Source: Edaphochlamys debaryana
Taxonomy: Eukaryota > Chlorophyta > Chlorophyceae > Chlamydomonadales
Direction of reading: 5' to 3'
DNA: 64,000 nucleotides
Assembly (NCBI GenBank): GCA_016858145.1
Contig: JAEHOE010000051.1
Span: 496,001 to 560,000, forward strand
Made by a program: the position numbers and the translations under genes. Below, piece by piece: positions 21,172 through 33,439 of the stretch. Position 1 is the stretch's first letter, and the number at the start of each line of letters is the position of its first letter. The notes beneath the pieces are model-generated. The model had not been told where the DNA came from and did not search any database. It saw nothing but the letters and a program-made list of their open reading frames with translations.

Positions 21172-24100
21172 ATGGCTGACGCCAGCTCTGCGGAGGCCCT
21201 GAACGCTAAGGCCGGTTCTCACCTCTTGGAGGCGGTACCCGGAGGCGCGGCCCCGGAGGTGCCTGAAGCCGGCGAGGGCCCACACGAGGCCCTAGGCCGG
21301 CCGGACATCCTCGTCGAGATCCTGTGCAGGTCAGTGCGCCTAGCAGCTGCTTGAATCTGGATCCTGCAGCTGCAAACCTGAGCGCTCGAGGCCTGCAGCT
21401 GAGACCAGGACGTCAGGGCAGCCTTGGTCTGCCCCCCCCCCCCCCCCTGCCTGAGTCCCACGCCTCCCACCACCCCTCCACACCAGCCCGCAGACCCGCA
21501 CCACAACTCCTCCGTTCCCATGGCACCCATCCCACGTTCACATCCACCCCACCCCCCTAACCCCCACGCCCCACAGGCTGGACAGCGTGGAGGAGCTGGC
21601 GGCTGCAGCCACTGTGGGACGCGCCTGGAGGGACGCGGCGGCGCACGACCTGCCGTGGCGCCGGCTCTACGTGCGGGCGTTCGGGCAACCGCAGTCCTGG
21701 GAGAAGAGGCGCAGGTGGGGGCCTGGGGCCGCCGTCTTGGTTTGGGATCAAAGATAACGTGTAAGGGGTTGCATGGAGTGTTGGACTGGAGACTTGCAGT
21801 TGGATCATGGCTTCTGCCTGCCCTCATTTCCATCCGCCACCGTCTGGGCCCTCGGCATGCCGCAGCTATCGGGAGCAGTGCCTCCGCCGCGCCGCCCTGC
21901 AGGGCCACGTGAGCCCGGCGGCGCTGCCGTACGGCACCGCCCTGGAGCCGTACGACGCAGCGTGCGGCATCCGTACGCTGGCCGTGACGTACGATCCCGT
22001 CATGTGCTGCTTAGTGCGCGCCGTACGGTCCGTGACGCTGTTGGGCAACGCCACTGACGTGGCTCTGCAGGCGCTGCCGCTGGCGCCCCCGCCGTCGCCG
22101 TCGCCTGGCCTCCCTTTGGTTTCGCCTCATGCGGCCTCGACCACAACGGGAACGGCCACAGCCTGCACGCCTCAGGCGGATACCGAGGGTGGCAGCGGGG
22201 CGGTTGCAGCCAGTGAAGGTGCAGGAACACCGACGGCAGCGGACACCGGGGTGGCGGCAGCGGCGGCAGGGCCCAAAGCTGTGCCAGCGCCCGAAGGCGC
22301 GCGGTGGGTGTGCCTCCTGTCCCCGGACGGCAACCCGCCGCAGCGCGCGCCCGTCCCGGAGGCCGGCGCGGCGGCGGACGGGCCGGCGGCGGCGGCGGTG
22401 GAGGCCCTGGCGGAGCTGCTGCCCACCGTCATGTGCGCCGCCGACGGGCTGCTGTACCTGCCGGCCGGGGCACGGGGAGCGGACCTGGCGGTGTGGGACC
22501 TGCGCGCCGCCCTGGGTCCCGCCGCTGGCGCTCCCGCGAGCACCGCAGCGGGAAGCAGCACCTCAGCCCCAGGCCCAGCCACAGCCTCGGCCGCAGCCCC
22601 AGGGGCGGTTGGCGAAGCACCGGAGCCTCATCCCCTGCTGGGCCCACCCCCGCACGCGGCGCCGTACTGGCTGCCCGAGGCCTCGGGCTTCCACACGGCA
22701 CGGCTGCTGGCGGCGGCCGCGGACGGGCCGCTGGCCGTCAGCGGCTGCGACGGGGGGCAGCTGTGGTTCTGGCATGCGAGGGAGCGGCGCGCCACGGGCA
22801 GCGCCGACATCCGGGCGTGGACGGGGCTGCCTGTGGTGCAGGCCTTCCCCAAGCCCCTGGGTGAGCCCCCCTTTGAGGGTTACAAGGGCTGGGATTGGGG
22901 TCGAGGTCGGGGTCGGGGCGGTGGCATGACGAGAGTGGAAGGGCGAGCATGCGTGGGGAGAAGCCGCAGGGGAGGAATGGGCCGTCACGGCAGGACGCCG
23001 TGGCAGCAAAGTTGTGTTCTCATTCCCCGCCTTGCCTTCCGCCCGCAGCCCGCCCCGGCGCCGGCCGCCACCGCCTGCGCCTGTCCGTGTGCGCCGCCTC
23101 GGGGCTGGCGGCGGCGCTGCTCATGTCCCCCCTGGCGCCCGAGGTGGGTGGGTGGGGGAAGGGGGGAGGGGGGGGGAGGGAAGGGGTCCCCTGGCGCCTG
23201 AGGTGGGTGGGTGGGGGAGAGGGAGGAGGGAAGGGGTCCCCTGGCGCCCGAGGTGGGTGGGTGGGGGAGGGGGAGGAGGAAGGGGTCCCCTGGCGCCCGA
23301 GGTGGGCGGGTGGGGGAGGGGGAGGAGGAAGAGGTCCCCTGGCGCCCGAGGTGGGCGGGTGGGGGAGGGGGAGGAGGAAGAGGTCCCCTGGCGCCCGAGG
23401 TGGGCGGGTGGGGGAGGGGGAGGAGGAAGAGGTCCCCTGGCGCCCGAGGTGCGTGGGCGGGGGAGGGGGAGGAAGCAGAGGCGGAGGAGGGGCCTTGATG
23501 CTCGAGGTGGCAGGGGAGGAGGGGAGGCGCGGGGTCCCGGCTCTTTCGGCCCCTTGCGCCCGAGGTTGGGGGGAAGGCTGGGGTTGGGGTGAGGAAGTCG
23601 AGGCGGGTGATGCGCGTATTTGAAGGAGTGGTCTGTGAGGTACTATACCAACCCGTAGGGCATAGCGCCCTACATACTCAATCACAGCAATCTATTTCTA
23701 GGCAACCTCAGCATTCCGGGAGCGCTCTAGCAACTGTCCCGTACCGAAGGTTACAGAGGTTTATTGAGCCTACGCGCCTCCCCCACGCGCTAGTCCTCTA
23801 GAGGTGGGCGTGGTCCTGCCCCTTTCATGAGTTGGCCCATAGAAACGGATGAGGATGCAGGTAGGGGAGCCCTCACGCCCGCGTATGGTGGCAGGGCGGG
23901 GTGGCCGGGTCCTGGCCCTCTCAGGCTTGGAGTGAGGGCCGTAAGCCTGGAACCTATACCCTTTTTCCTTTCGTCGCCTCCTCTGCGCGACGCAGGTCCA
24001 CCTGTACCGCGCCGCACCGCTGGGCGGCGCCGCCGCCGCAGCGGGTGACCGCACGGGCTCCGCCGCTGGCGCCAACCTCGGCGGCGGCGCCGGAGCCGGC

Positions 24101-26140
24101 GCCAGGGGGGCGGTGGGGCAGCTGCTCCGCGTGCTGCCCACCCCCGGGGGCGCCCCGGGCGACGGCCTGGCGCTGTTCCGGGGGCACCTGCTGGCGCTGT
24201 CGGTGCTGGCCAGCGACGTCATGGGGGTGGGTGCCCGGGGGGTCGGGGATGACAGAGGAGGGAGGGGAGAAAGAGGGGAGGGTTACTTTTGGGGACTCGG
24301 GGCGACGGCATGGGGGTGAGCGGGGAGGCCGGAGCCGGGGGTCGGGGGTGCGGGCCTTAAGCCGTTTCAGGCAGGCGGAGGCGGACCTGGAGTGGGGGTT
24401 GGCAGCATGGGGTAGCTGATGTGCGTGTGTGGCTGCCGTCGAGGCTGCTGCGCCTTGTCCGCCATTGCAGTCGAGGTGAGTTGTGGGCCCCTCGCCTGCC
24501 ATCACAGTACGCACGCATGTCTCGCCCCGACATGCGCCAGCCTCTGACACTGAGAAACCCGCCCCCGTCGGGGCCCCTTGAGTCCTGTCCTCCGGCGGCT
24601 ATGGCTGTCGACTGAAGCTCCCGGCCGCTGCTCCCGCCCCTCCCCATCACTGAAGCTCATCATCATGTGATCATATTCCTGCCCCGCTTCCACCTCCGAC
24701 ACAGCCCATTACTCACCCCCATTCTGCTCCTGCCCCGCTTACGCCTCTGTTGTGCCTCGGCCCTACCTGCAGGCTCGCTTCGGGGGCAACGGCGGGTCCT
24801 CCGTGCTGGTCACCGTCACCGCCAGCGTCTGGCGCCTGCCGGTGCAGGGGGGGGCCAAGCGGGAGGAGGGTCATGGCTTGGAGGAGGTGGAGGAGGAGGC
24901 GGGCTCGCAGGAGCAGGAGGAGGAGGATGCGGCGGCGGTTGAGGAGGCGTGGACGCACCCCGTGCGCCTCTACTCGAGCAGGTGGGGCCGGGGGCTCGGG
25001 ACGGGGGTGCCGCGGTAACCTTCGTCAGAGCGAGCCTCTTGTCACCCACACACATGTCAGGCGCCAGCTCGCCCGCGTTCGTTTGTCCAGCTGGCACGCG
25101 CGCTTTCCTCAACCAGCTCGAACCCCACCGGCACAACCGCCACAACTGCCTTCCCCAACTGCCAGGCTGCAGCTGGAGCACCCCCGCTCCCTGGTCCTGG
25201 GCCGCATGAAGCCGCTGCTGGCGGCCAGCGAGGACCGCCTGCTGCTCACGGCGCCGAGGAACGTGGGCGGAAGGTGGGGTGGCTGAGCCGGACTGGATGG
25301 GGGCGGACCGGACCGGACCGTAGGAGGGTCACAAAGGATGGGACCCTGGCACCTTCCTGCCCGCATCTCTTGCGTGCATGCGGTGTGTCTATTGAACGCA
25401 GTGCCGTACGCCTCTGAGGTTGCCGTACGCCTCCGTACGCAGGCCCCCGCACCACCAGCTGCTGTCCCTCGAGTATGCCTTCGGGCGGGGCGAGGACGGG
25501 GATGACTCAGACGAGGATGAGTCAGAGGAGTACGGGTCGGCCGACGAGGGCTCGGAGCAGGCGGCGGAGGGCCCCGGCACGGCGGCAGAGGCCGGTGCAG
25601 GGGCCACAGCCGCGGGCTCCGCCCAAGGGCCCAAGACGCCTCTCCAGCCCAGGAGCCGACCCCGCCGCAGAGGCGTTTGCTACCGCGGCGCTGCGGGCAG
25701 CGGCAGCTTCCACGTCATTTCGGAGACGGACCGGCTGCCCTGGGGCGAGGTCATCGAGGTGAGTGGGTGCCGCTGGGTGTCGTACTCCGGGGGGAGTGGG
25801 GGGTCAAGAGGGGGGAGGCAGGAGGACGGCGGCAGGCAGGCCGAGGGGGAAGTTGATTGAGGGCAGGGCACCACAACTAGGGGAGCAGGGAGTGGCTAGC
25901 ACTAGTTTCCATGCGTTGCTAGTCTCGCTATTCAGGCTTCAGGGTGCTCCACATGGGGGCTGGGATTGTCCTGGGGCACCCGTTTTGCGTCTTCAGCTGC
26001 ACCGGTGTCACCCCGCCCGCTCCCCCCCCCTTCCACAGGACGCTGGGCAGGTGGTTGTGGCGGTTGTGCCCACGCCTCGCCACCTGGCGCTGCTATCCGA
26101 GGACAACCAGCTGAGGCTGTACGGTATCGACCGACCATAA
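21172..26140 (+). CDS. F-box protein with WD40-like propeller
   Basis: Nine exons with consistent phases: 21172-21329, 21577-21714, 21866-22860, 23049-23143, 23996-24226, 24773-24981, 25166-25273, 25443-25758, 26039-26140; 783 residues. Residues about 45-90 form an F-box across the first splice: PDILVEILCR joined to LDSVEELAAAATVGRAWRDA, then WRRLYVRAFG. The rest shows short blade-like strands ending in hydrophobic or Trp residues, for example LAVSGCDGGQLWFWHA, SSVLVTVTASVWRLPVQG and LALLSEDNQLRLYGID, which fits a degenerate WD40-type beta-propeller. Ala/Pro/Gly-rich loops separate the blades, and residues about 625-670 are acidic. By family it would be an SCF ubiquitin-ligase adaptor that presents a substrate through the propeller; the target is unknown. 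The intron after exon 4 contains a minisatellite carrying copies of that exon's end. Confidence 0.8.
23131..23510 (+). repeat. Minisatellite of about 49 bases built from an exon end and its donor site
   Basis: Seven units begin near 23132, 23191, 23241, 23290, 23339, 23388 and 23437, with a period of 49-50 bases after a first unit of 59. Each holds CCTGGCGCC(C/T)GAGGTGGG, the last bases of exon 4 (ending at 23143) and the donor site after it, followed by GGGGGAGG-rich filler. A decayed trace (CTCGAGGTGG) follows at about 23501. Every unit therefore repeats a possible 5' splice site. Confidence 0.9.
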
Positions 26141-26585
26141 GATAGATCTCGGTCTGGCTGGGGACGGGACCGGTTGCAGGGCATGGGTTTCGAGGCGCCA
26201 TGGGGCATGGATGGCTGTGGCTTGTGGGACTGATCGGGACTGTACTAGATGGATTTCCGTCATCGCTGTGACCGTACATGTGGTGGTACATGCGTTGAGC
26301 GCGTTGGAGGGGTCTGTTCTCGTTGTGGTCCGTTGCGCGATCTGGCGGAGAGGACGTCGCATACCCATTTTGCTGCCCCAGGCTTCCACACCAGTCTCAC
26401 AGAGCTCCAAACTTACATACAGCGCACTGGCTGTTAGTACTGCACTTCGCCTATGAAGGAGGAGCCCTTATCGCGACTTGGCATTACAGTCGGGGGGGTT
26501 GCTTCTTCGCGCCAAACATCTGCGGACTAGTGAATCCGCTGTATGTCACGTCAGGATACATCGGATACATAGGGAGCGCGACAGG
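26141..26585. other. Intergenic region before the F-box/ankyrin/BTB gene
   Basis: No gene supported. The frame of the next gene is open back to 26478, with an in-frame ATG there, but the translated part is Arg/His-rich and unlike its paralogues, so 26586 was preferred as the start. No TGTAA was found shortly after the stop at 26140. Confidence 0.4.
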
Positions 26586-29500
26586 ATGGCTGGCCCAGAC
26601 TCGGCCTGCGACATGCCCGATGCCTCTCTCGTCTGGGACAATGTGGACCTGCGAGACCGTATTCTGAAGGAGCTTCCCCCGGACGACAACGACAAGTCGC
26701 GCCTGAGGCTGGTCAACAAGGAGTCGAGCGAGGAGTTCAAGGACTTCACGGAGCTCAACTTAGCGGGGCCCCTATCTCGGGGAGACATCAGTGCTGCAGT
26801 GCGCACCTTCGGCTGCAAGTTCCTGACACGGTCTCAGCGTGAGCAGCTGGCACTGGTCGCTGCAGCGGTCGACGTTCCGACGCTGGACGCAGCGCTGGCG
26901 GCGGCGCATGTGCCGCTGCAGCTCGAGCACTTCCTCGCCTCCATTCGCGGCAACGCGCTCAGCTGCAGCCTGTGGATCCTGCCCCAGCTGCCGCAGCCCA
27001 TTAACTGGAAGAACGCCCTCGTCATTGCCGCCGGGTCGGGGCACAGCGGCAGGCGGTGCAGCGGCAGGGGAAAGCCTGGGGACTGGGGAAAGCCCCCTGA
27101 GCTCATGATCGACTGGATCCTGACAGCTCAACCGGAGACCTGTGCCCGCCTGAAGCCGCACGAGCTACAGCAGGTCGTCGTTTCAGCAGCCCGAGGCGGG
27201 CACATGCCGATCGTGACCCACTTCCTGGGCATGATGGAGGAGTCGGGGGCGGCGCCCCAGGGCCGCGAGCTGATCCACGCTGCCATCGAGGGCTGTGAGC
27301 TGGAGGATGTCATGGACCTGTGGCATCAATACTACGCGCCAAACCCACAGCAGGAGCCGGAGGCCGCGATGGTCTGGCCGCAGGTGGAGGTCAGGCGTGA
27401 CCTGATGGCGGCGCTGTGCAGCCCCGTGGACTGGCAGCGGAAGGTGGAGTGGCTAGCATCGAGCGGGGCCCGACTGCCCGACACAGTCATCATTGAGGGT
27501 GAGGCCGGGGCTCCGTCCCAATGCCGGAAGCTGTGGGCGATGCGGTGTTGGCTTCCGACAGAGGGACCTGGGCAAGCTTTCTGCGAGCTTACTCTGAAGG
27601 GTGCCTTGGTACGCCCCTAACGTATGGCCCTATGACCCTACCGTATGCTCATCCCCGCCGCCGCTGCCTCTACGCCCTGCCTCGTAGGCCTCGACGACCT
27701 GGGCATCGTGGAGCGATTTGCCTGGCTCCAGGACAACGACTCTCCCGTCCGTCTCCACACCTCAATATATATCCGTCCTGCCGCGGTCTACCCGTTCCAC
27801 TCGCTTGACCCGCTCGCCCGCGTGTGCCGCGCCGGCCACGTGCGGGCGCTCGAGTGGATACTGAGCAACAACGTGGTGCGCATGCCCCCAAACCTCAGCG
27901 CGCAGTACGCCGAGGTGGCCCTTCGCGCCGGCAACGTGCCCGCCGCGGTGATGCTGATGGAGGCGGGGCTGGAGCCCAAGATGCGCCAGAACCGCAAGGC
28001 CATGTGGCAGGCGGCCGCCGCCGGCGGTCACGTGTCGGCGCTGATGTGGGTCGCCGAGAACCTGCTCGACCCAGATCAGGGTGACGTGCTGACGCCCGCC
28101 AGCTTTGCGGCTGCGTGCGCTGCCGGCAGCACCCAGGCCATGCGCTGGCTGCGGTCGCGCGGCTGCGGCATGGACGCGGCCGCCTGGGCAGCTGCGCTGA
28201 AGTCGGGCTGCGAGGCGGCGCTGGAGCTCCTGGCCAAGTTGTGCTGCCCCAAGCCGCCGGTGAGACGTTTTGCGTGCGCGTTTCATGCATGCCTTGGATG
28301 ATACATTATTGCTGGTCACCGCTCCCTGCTGCTGAGCTTCATTCAACGGCTGCAGCCTTACACGTCCTCCCTGCTTCTGCCTCCTACCTCCCGCGGCCTC
28401 AGGTGGGCGCTCCGCTCGTCGCCCGGGCCCTGCAGCTGTGCGAGTGGCACCTGCTCCACTACCTCACGCCCCTGGGGCAAGACCCGGCCGCTGCGGGCCG
28501 GCTCCTCGCCGCGGCGGTGCAGGCGGGAGCCCCGCTGTCGGCGGTGCAGTGGCTCGAGGGGCAGAGGCGCAGGGAGGCGGAGCCGAGCCGCCGGGAGGAG
28601 CTGGAGGCGGCGGCGGCGGCAGCGAGGCGGCCCCGCACGACCCACAAGGCGGGCGTGCTGGACTGGATCCAGGAGCAGCTGGTGAGTCGCCGCGTGGCCA
28701 CGTGCTGTTCATAACGAGGAAGTTCAAACAGCAGAGCTTTCCTATCAGCAGCTTCTTCTGCCCCTACGCTCGTCACGTTTCCAACCCGCATGCAAACCCA
28801 TGCCCCTTTGCGCCGTACCCCTGCCAGTCCTTGGCCCCCAGGACGCTATCGGACTGGAAGAACCCGTGCCCGCCGACCTGGTCATCGTGGCGGGCGGCCG
28901 CCGCTTCCCCGTACACGCCAGCCTCGTGGCGGAGCGCTGCCCGTACATCACGCAGCGTCTGACCGCCGCCGCAGCAGGCGGTGGCAGCGCTGCTGCGGGA
29001 GCGGGCCGAGCTGGCCGCGCTCCAGAGCTCGTCCTGGCGGGTGCAGACCCCATGGCGTTCGAGCACGTGCGGCTGTACCTGTACGGCCGCACCGCCGCCA
29101 TCCCGCCCGCCCTGGCGCCCGCCGTGGCCGAGCTCGCGAGCCGGCTGCAGCTGCCCGACCTGGTGACTGCGGCGGAGGACGCCCTGCTGGCCTCCGTGTC
29201 GGTGCACACAGCCGTGGACAAGCTGCTGTGGGCGGAGCAGCTGGCGGCGCGGGAGGGGCCCCTGCGCGGGCTGCTGCCGCGGCTCAAGGCCTGGTGCGCG
29301 GAGCACCACGCGGAGATTCGGCAGGAGGCGCCGGCGTCCCTGGACCGCCTGGCGGAGGAGCGGCCGGAGCTGCTCGTGGAGGTGGCGGACGTGCTGGCGG
29401 TGGGTGGGTGGCGGGTGGAGGGCAGGGGGCAGGGAGCAGGGAGCGAGGCCACGGGTGGGGGATGGGGGTTGGCATGGTGGTCGTGGCTGCTGTGGGTGCG

Positions 29501-29693
29501 GGTGAAGGGCATGGTGCCGGATGGGGCGATGCCGTGAGAGCAGTGCCAACGCACACCCGGTGCGGCAGTGCGGCCTTGCAGTTGGAACCCTCGCCCTGTG
29601 TGACCGCACCCCCGTCTCTGCGGCAACCCCGCCCCGACCAAACCCCCTTTCCCCTCCATCTTCCCCCTTGCTGCGTGGCAGGCCCGCATCTGA
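26586..29693 (+). CDS. F-box-like/ankyrin-like/BTB fusion protein
   Basis: Five exons: 26586-27498, 27688-28259, 28403-28681, 28842-29399, 29682-29693; phases agree and give 777 residues. Residues about 20-60 (RDRILKELPPDDNDKSRLRL then VNKESSEEF) resemble an F-box. Residues about 80-590 are ankyrin-like helical pairs: VVVSAARGGHMPIVTHFLGM, WQAAAAGGHVSALMWVAENL, ACAAGSTQAMRWLRSRGCG. Residues about 590-770 are a BTB domain (PADLVIVAGGRRFPVHASLV, then RCPYITQRL and AFEHVRLYLYG) followed by helices resembling a BACK segment. BTB proteins normally dock on CUL3, and F-box proteins on SKP1-CUL1, so this would be an unusual adaptor carrying both. The 160-base intron linking ankyrin and BTB parts has GTGAGT and a C-rich CAG acceptor in matching phase. 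The last exon codes only Ala-Arg-Ile-stop. The alternative is two adjacent genes; RNA would settle it. Confidence 0.75.
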
Positions 29694-30581
29694 CGAGGGG
29701 CCTTGGCCAAGGAGCACAGTGGAGCGCGCGAGATGCTCCACGCCTTCAGCCCTATGCAGAGGCTTGTGGGCTGGTAGCGGGCTCACGGAGGACACGGCCA
29801 GATCGTGCTTTCGGGAAACGGATGAGAGAAAGAGGTGCCGAAGTGTGAATAGGAGACTCCTCCTGACGAGGGCGCACGGTCTGCGTGTGCCCGTGCTTGT
29901 ATGGGTGCGATGTATGCGAAGCTTCTGGGCGAGGTTGTGCCCAGTTTAGAACTCAAGTGCTGGGACTGTTGGCCCGGAGCCCGTGGTGCTGCTTCGTGTG
30001 CCATGCCACGGTGCGGCACCGTTCAGGGCATGGCGTCGACGGCATGCCGGGGCTCGTCTGATGGGTCCTTCAACATGAGAACCGTGTGGGCCTGGGCGGG
30101 CCCGGAGCAGACCAGCTGAAGCCCTGCAAATGTCGGGGCACTATTCTCTGAGGGGCCAAGGGAGGGGACTCGAGACCCGTGCGGGCCCGGAGCAACCCTG
30201 CAGGAGGCTGTCTGGTGCCCTGGTGTGTCAGCTCTGTGGACGTCATCATTGGCTTGTCTATGGTGCGTTTAGTTCGAGGGGGCCCGGACTCAAAACGCGT
30301 GTGGGCCGGCGTGGGCCAGGCGCCGGGGCCCATGTGGGCCCGACCTGCATTGAGCACGACCCGCAGTGTCGTTGCGCTACCATGCCTCGTGAATTCTGTA
30401 TTTGCTATTGTCGAGATATTACACCAGCATGTCTGCGACCCGCTGCGCATACGCTGCAAGTCGGCAAGAGAGACCCGCGATTCAGAGAAGGCCTCACAGC
30501 TCCACAACAATTCCTCCCCTTCCTGTGAACACACGATATCATGCCGCTGCTGAGCCCTCAGCGGAGCAGACAAGTGCAGCG
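29694..30581. other. Intergenic region with short GGGCCCG-rich direct repeats
   Basis: No gene supported. Segments resembling GTGTGGGCC...GGGCCCGGAGCA recur near 30085, 30179 and 30295 (about 95-120 bases apart), giving a weak tandem structure. The frame of the next gene is open from 30402 without an earlier ATG that looks better than 30582. Confidence 0.4.
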
Positions 30582-32487
30582 ATGAGTGGCCAAAGCTCAT
30601 GCCATGGCTGGTCCGTGCTCCGCTTGGCAAGCGAGTACTTGACGCCTCAGGAGCGGAACTGTCTTCGCTCGGTCTGCAAAGCCACGGCTGTGGTGTTCGA
30701 ACCCGTCCCGCTTCCCCTGTCGGAGCCATACCCGCGATGGCTCTTCACCCAGTGCTGGTCTGCGCCCGGCGCCTGCAACGCACTCACCTACGCACAGCGC
30801 GTGAAGCTGCTGGCCTTGACCGCGCGCTCGGGCGAGCTGGACAACTTGGCCGTGGCGGTGGCCGTCGCGGGCCTGGCCCGCCCGACGCCCCTCCTGACCT
30901 CCGCTGCGGCCTCCGACAACCTCCCAGCCTGCCGCTGGCTAGCCGATGCCCGCCTGCTGCCAGCAGACTCGCTGAAGGACTGGTCCCGTGTGCTGGAGGC
31001 GGCAGCTACCGGCGGCCACCGGCGCATCTGCGAATGGTGCCTGCACCGCTGCCCCGCCCTGGCCCAGCACGAGTCTGGCTGGAGCGTGCGCAAGGCGGCG
31101 AGGGCCGCCCGGAGCAACGGGCACTCCGTGCTAGCACAGTGGCTGGAGAAGATTTCGCCCGTTGAGCGCTTCTATTACGGCTTTGGCTTGTGGCTGGACT
31201 TGCAGCCCATGCTGGACCGCTTGTCCTCGTACTTTCCTGTGACTCCATCGGAAAGAGCGCTGTCGCGCCTCGACTGGGCGCAGCTGGGGGTGATGGGGGG
31301 GTCGGAGCTGCTGGAGATGGAGGGGGCCCAGCTGACGGGCTGGCTGCGGAGGCACTGGCGCGAGATCCGATCCGGCGCTTGGCAGGTGGCGGCGGGGGCC
31401 GGGTGTGAGGTGAGGTCGGGGTCGGGGCCGTGTGTCGTGATCTCGGCATGCCAGAGATATGTGACTTGCCTCCGGGGAAAGGGGAACGGTGCGCCGACAA
31501 GGTACCTGCAGGGTGTGCTGTCCATCTCCCTGGCCTCGCCACGACCCAAACAGCTGCTCCCTGCCCCGGACCTGCCCCCCTCCCCCCTCTCCCAGGCGGC
31601 GCTGGACGCCCTCCAGGCCGTGGGCTGCCCCAAGCCGGTGCGTGCGTTGGCGCATTGGGGACAGGATGCGATGGATGCAGTAGGAACCGCCTCCAAAAGG
31701 GGAGGGGTTTAGCGAGAGCGCCGGGGACAGCACGCACCGAGCGTGGCAGCTGAGGCTTGGGAGGAGCTGCTGGAGCTACACAGGGGGGGATGCTCCAGCC
31801 TGGAGGGGCTACTGCTTGAGGCGGGGATGAGCGCGAGGTCCGCAGGGGGAACATCACCAGGTCATGGCGCACGGCGATCGATCCTTTTGTACCCATGCAA
31901 CCCCCCTCCCGTTCTCCCCACAGACCGACGGCAGCCCTTACCTCGAGCCGGCGCGGCGCGGCGACGTCGCCACCCTGACGGCCCTGCGCCGCCTCCGCAT
32001 GCCCCTGGGCAGCAGCCGGGTCCTGGCCGCCGTGCTGGGGGTGTGGAGCCACCGCACGCCAACGGCGGCCCTGCAGCTCAATGTGCAAGCTGTTGCCGCC
32101 GCGGTTGCCGCCACCGCGGATCCCGCCGCCACCCCTGCCGGCGCCGCCACCTCCTCCGCGCCGCCGACGCCGGCTGAGGCGGCGCCCTTCACCGCCGTGC
32201 CGATGACGCGGCTAGAGGTGGAGATGCTGTGGGGAGCGCCCTCGGCGGCGGAGTGGAGCACCGCGGAGCAGCACGTGCGGGACGAGCGGAGGGCGTGGGT
32301 TGAGGCGTACCGGTCGGAGGCTCGGGGGCATCCGGCGGCGCTGGGGCGGCAGCAGGAGCAGCGCCGCCGCTGCGGCAGGGCGCTCGAGGTTGCGGAGCAG
32401 AAGGCCAAGTGTGGGCGGCACCGGGGCAAGGGCCCCGGTGGTGGGGGACGGCGGATGCAGGGCAGCTGGGGCCAGCGAGGGGCTTGA
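30582..32487 (+). CDS. F-box-like protein with ankyrin-like repeats (paralogue 3)
   Basis: Three exons, 30582-31409, 31596-31637 and 31924-32487, all joined in phase 0; 477 residues. Residues about 10-40 (SVLRLASEYLTPQERNCLRS then VCKATAVVF) resemble an F-box. Ankyrin-like pairs follow: AAASDNLPACRWLADARLL, LEAAATGGHRRICEWCLHRC, ARAARSNGHSVLAQWLE. The segment PYLEPARRGDVATLTALRRL matches LYMTAARNGDHSTLRALARL in the gene at 6684, so the two share their C-terminal organisation and the position of the intron just before it. The middle exon is only 42 bases (ALDALQAVGCPKP). The C-terminus is Ala/Arg/Gln-rich and probably unstructured. By analogy it is an SCF-type substrate adaptor; this is inferred, since the F-box is degenerate. 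The start is the first ATG giving an N-terminus like the paralogues. Confidence 0.75.
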
Positions 32488-33439
32488 CGGAGCGGCGGGG
32501 TGGGGGCGGGAGCGTCGAAGATGAGCACCAGGCTGTGTTCTGGGAGGTGCGGGGGGTTGGAAGCTACACCTGCTGTGAGGCAGCGCAGGCGGGGAGGCAG
32601 CGCACCAGGCTGTTTGACCTGAACAGGATGAGCTGGGTGCTGGGAGGTGCGGGAGCTAGGCCTGCGTGCACTTGCTGAGGTGGACGAGCACCTGAGGGAC
32701 CGTGCGAGCCGGACGTGCGTACCTCTGGACTGAAGGGCAGCGGGCAGCCGGGGTCAGTGCAGAGCGTGAGCCGAGTGGCCGGGTGGTGGGCTCCTCCAGG
32801 GGTGGGGGAACGGGAGCGAGTGGTCTGTGTGCAGCTGGGATGGATACGCTCTTGCCGACTGCTCGCTGCTGGGGGGCAGCGGGGGGGGAGGGACCGGGGG
32901 GTGTCTATACCCTTCAGTCTGTGGATGAGAATCGTGCGCGTCCTGAGCGCATTATTGGTGTAGGGTGCATGTACGGGCGCGTGTAGGGGTCCCGAATGGG
33001 GAGGGAAGACAAAGACATGCTAGGCCCAAGGCCTGTTGACAACTCGATGGATCTCGCTTTGATGCTCGACTCTGCCTCTTGCCTTGACCGCTTCCAGCCA
33101 ACTGCACCCGCGCGGGATGGAAGCACGAGGCGATATCACCCATGCCCATGGCCCGTGCGTGTGTGCTTCGCCCCTGTGCCGTCTCTAGCACAAACCGCCT
33201 GACCCTTTGCAACCGCTCTGACATAGCGCCTAACTAGATAGGTAGGTCTCCATACTCCGCCCCCAAGGCTGCTGGAACAAAGCAGCAGCACCTGGCAGCC
33301 AGATGCAAGGTAGGTAGGTCTCCGAATCTCCCACTCCCCGGCTCACCCACTCCCAGCTCATCTACCCAAGAGAGCCACAGGGCCTTGCCGCAGCAGAGCT
33401 CTTATCCGGGGCCTGGGCTGCTCTGCATGCGCCCTCTCG
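32488..33439. other. Convergent intergenic region
   Basis: The two flanking genes point toward each other here, so both 3' UTRs should lie inside. No gene is supported. Imperfect duplications are visible: GAGCACCAGGCTGTGTTCTG near 32522 resembles the segment near 32604-32650, and GTAGGTAGGTCTCC occurs near 33239 and 33311. Confidence 0.4.

Noticed and set aside
23131..23510. Possible CRISPR-like array
   Set aside because: Units are directly adjacent without unique spacers and derive from an exon end; the sequence is eukaryotic nuclear.
23020..23685. 221-codon Pro-rich minus-strand frame
   Set aside because: It is the complement of the 49-base minisatellite, which leaves all frames open.
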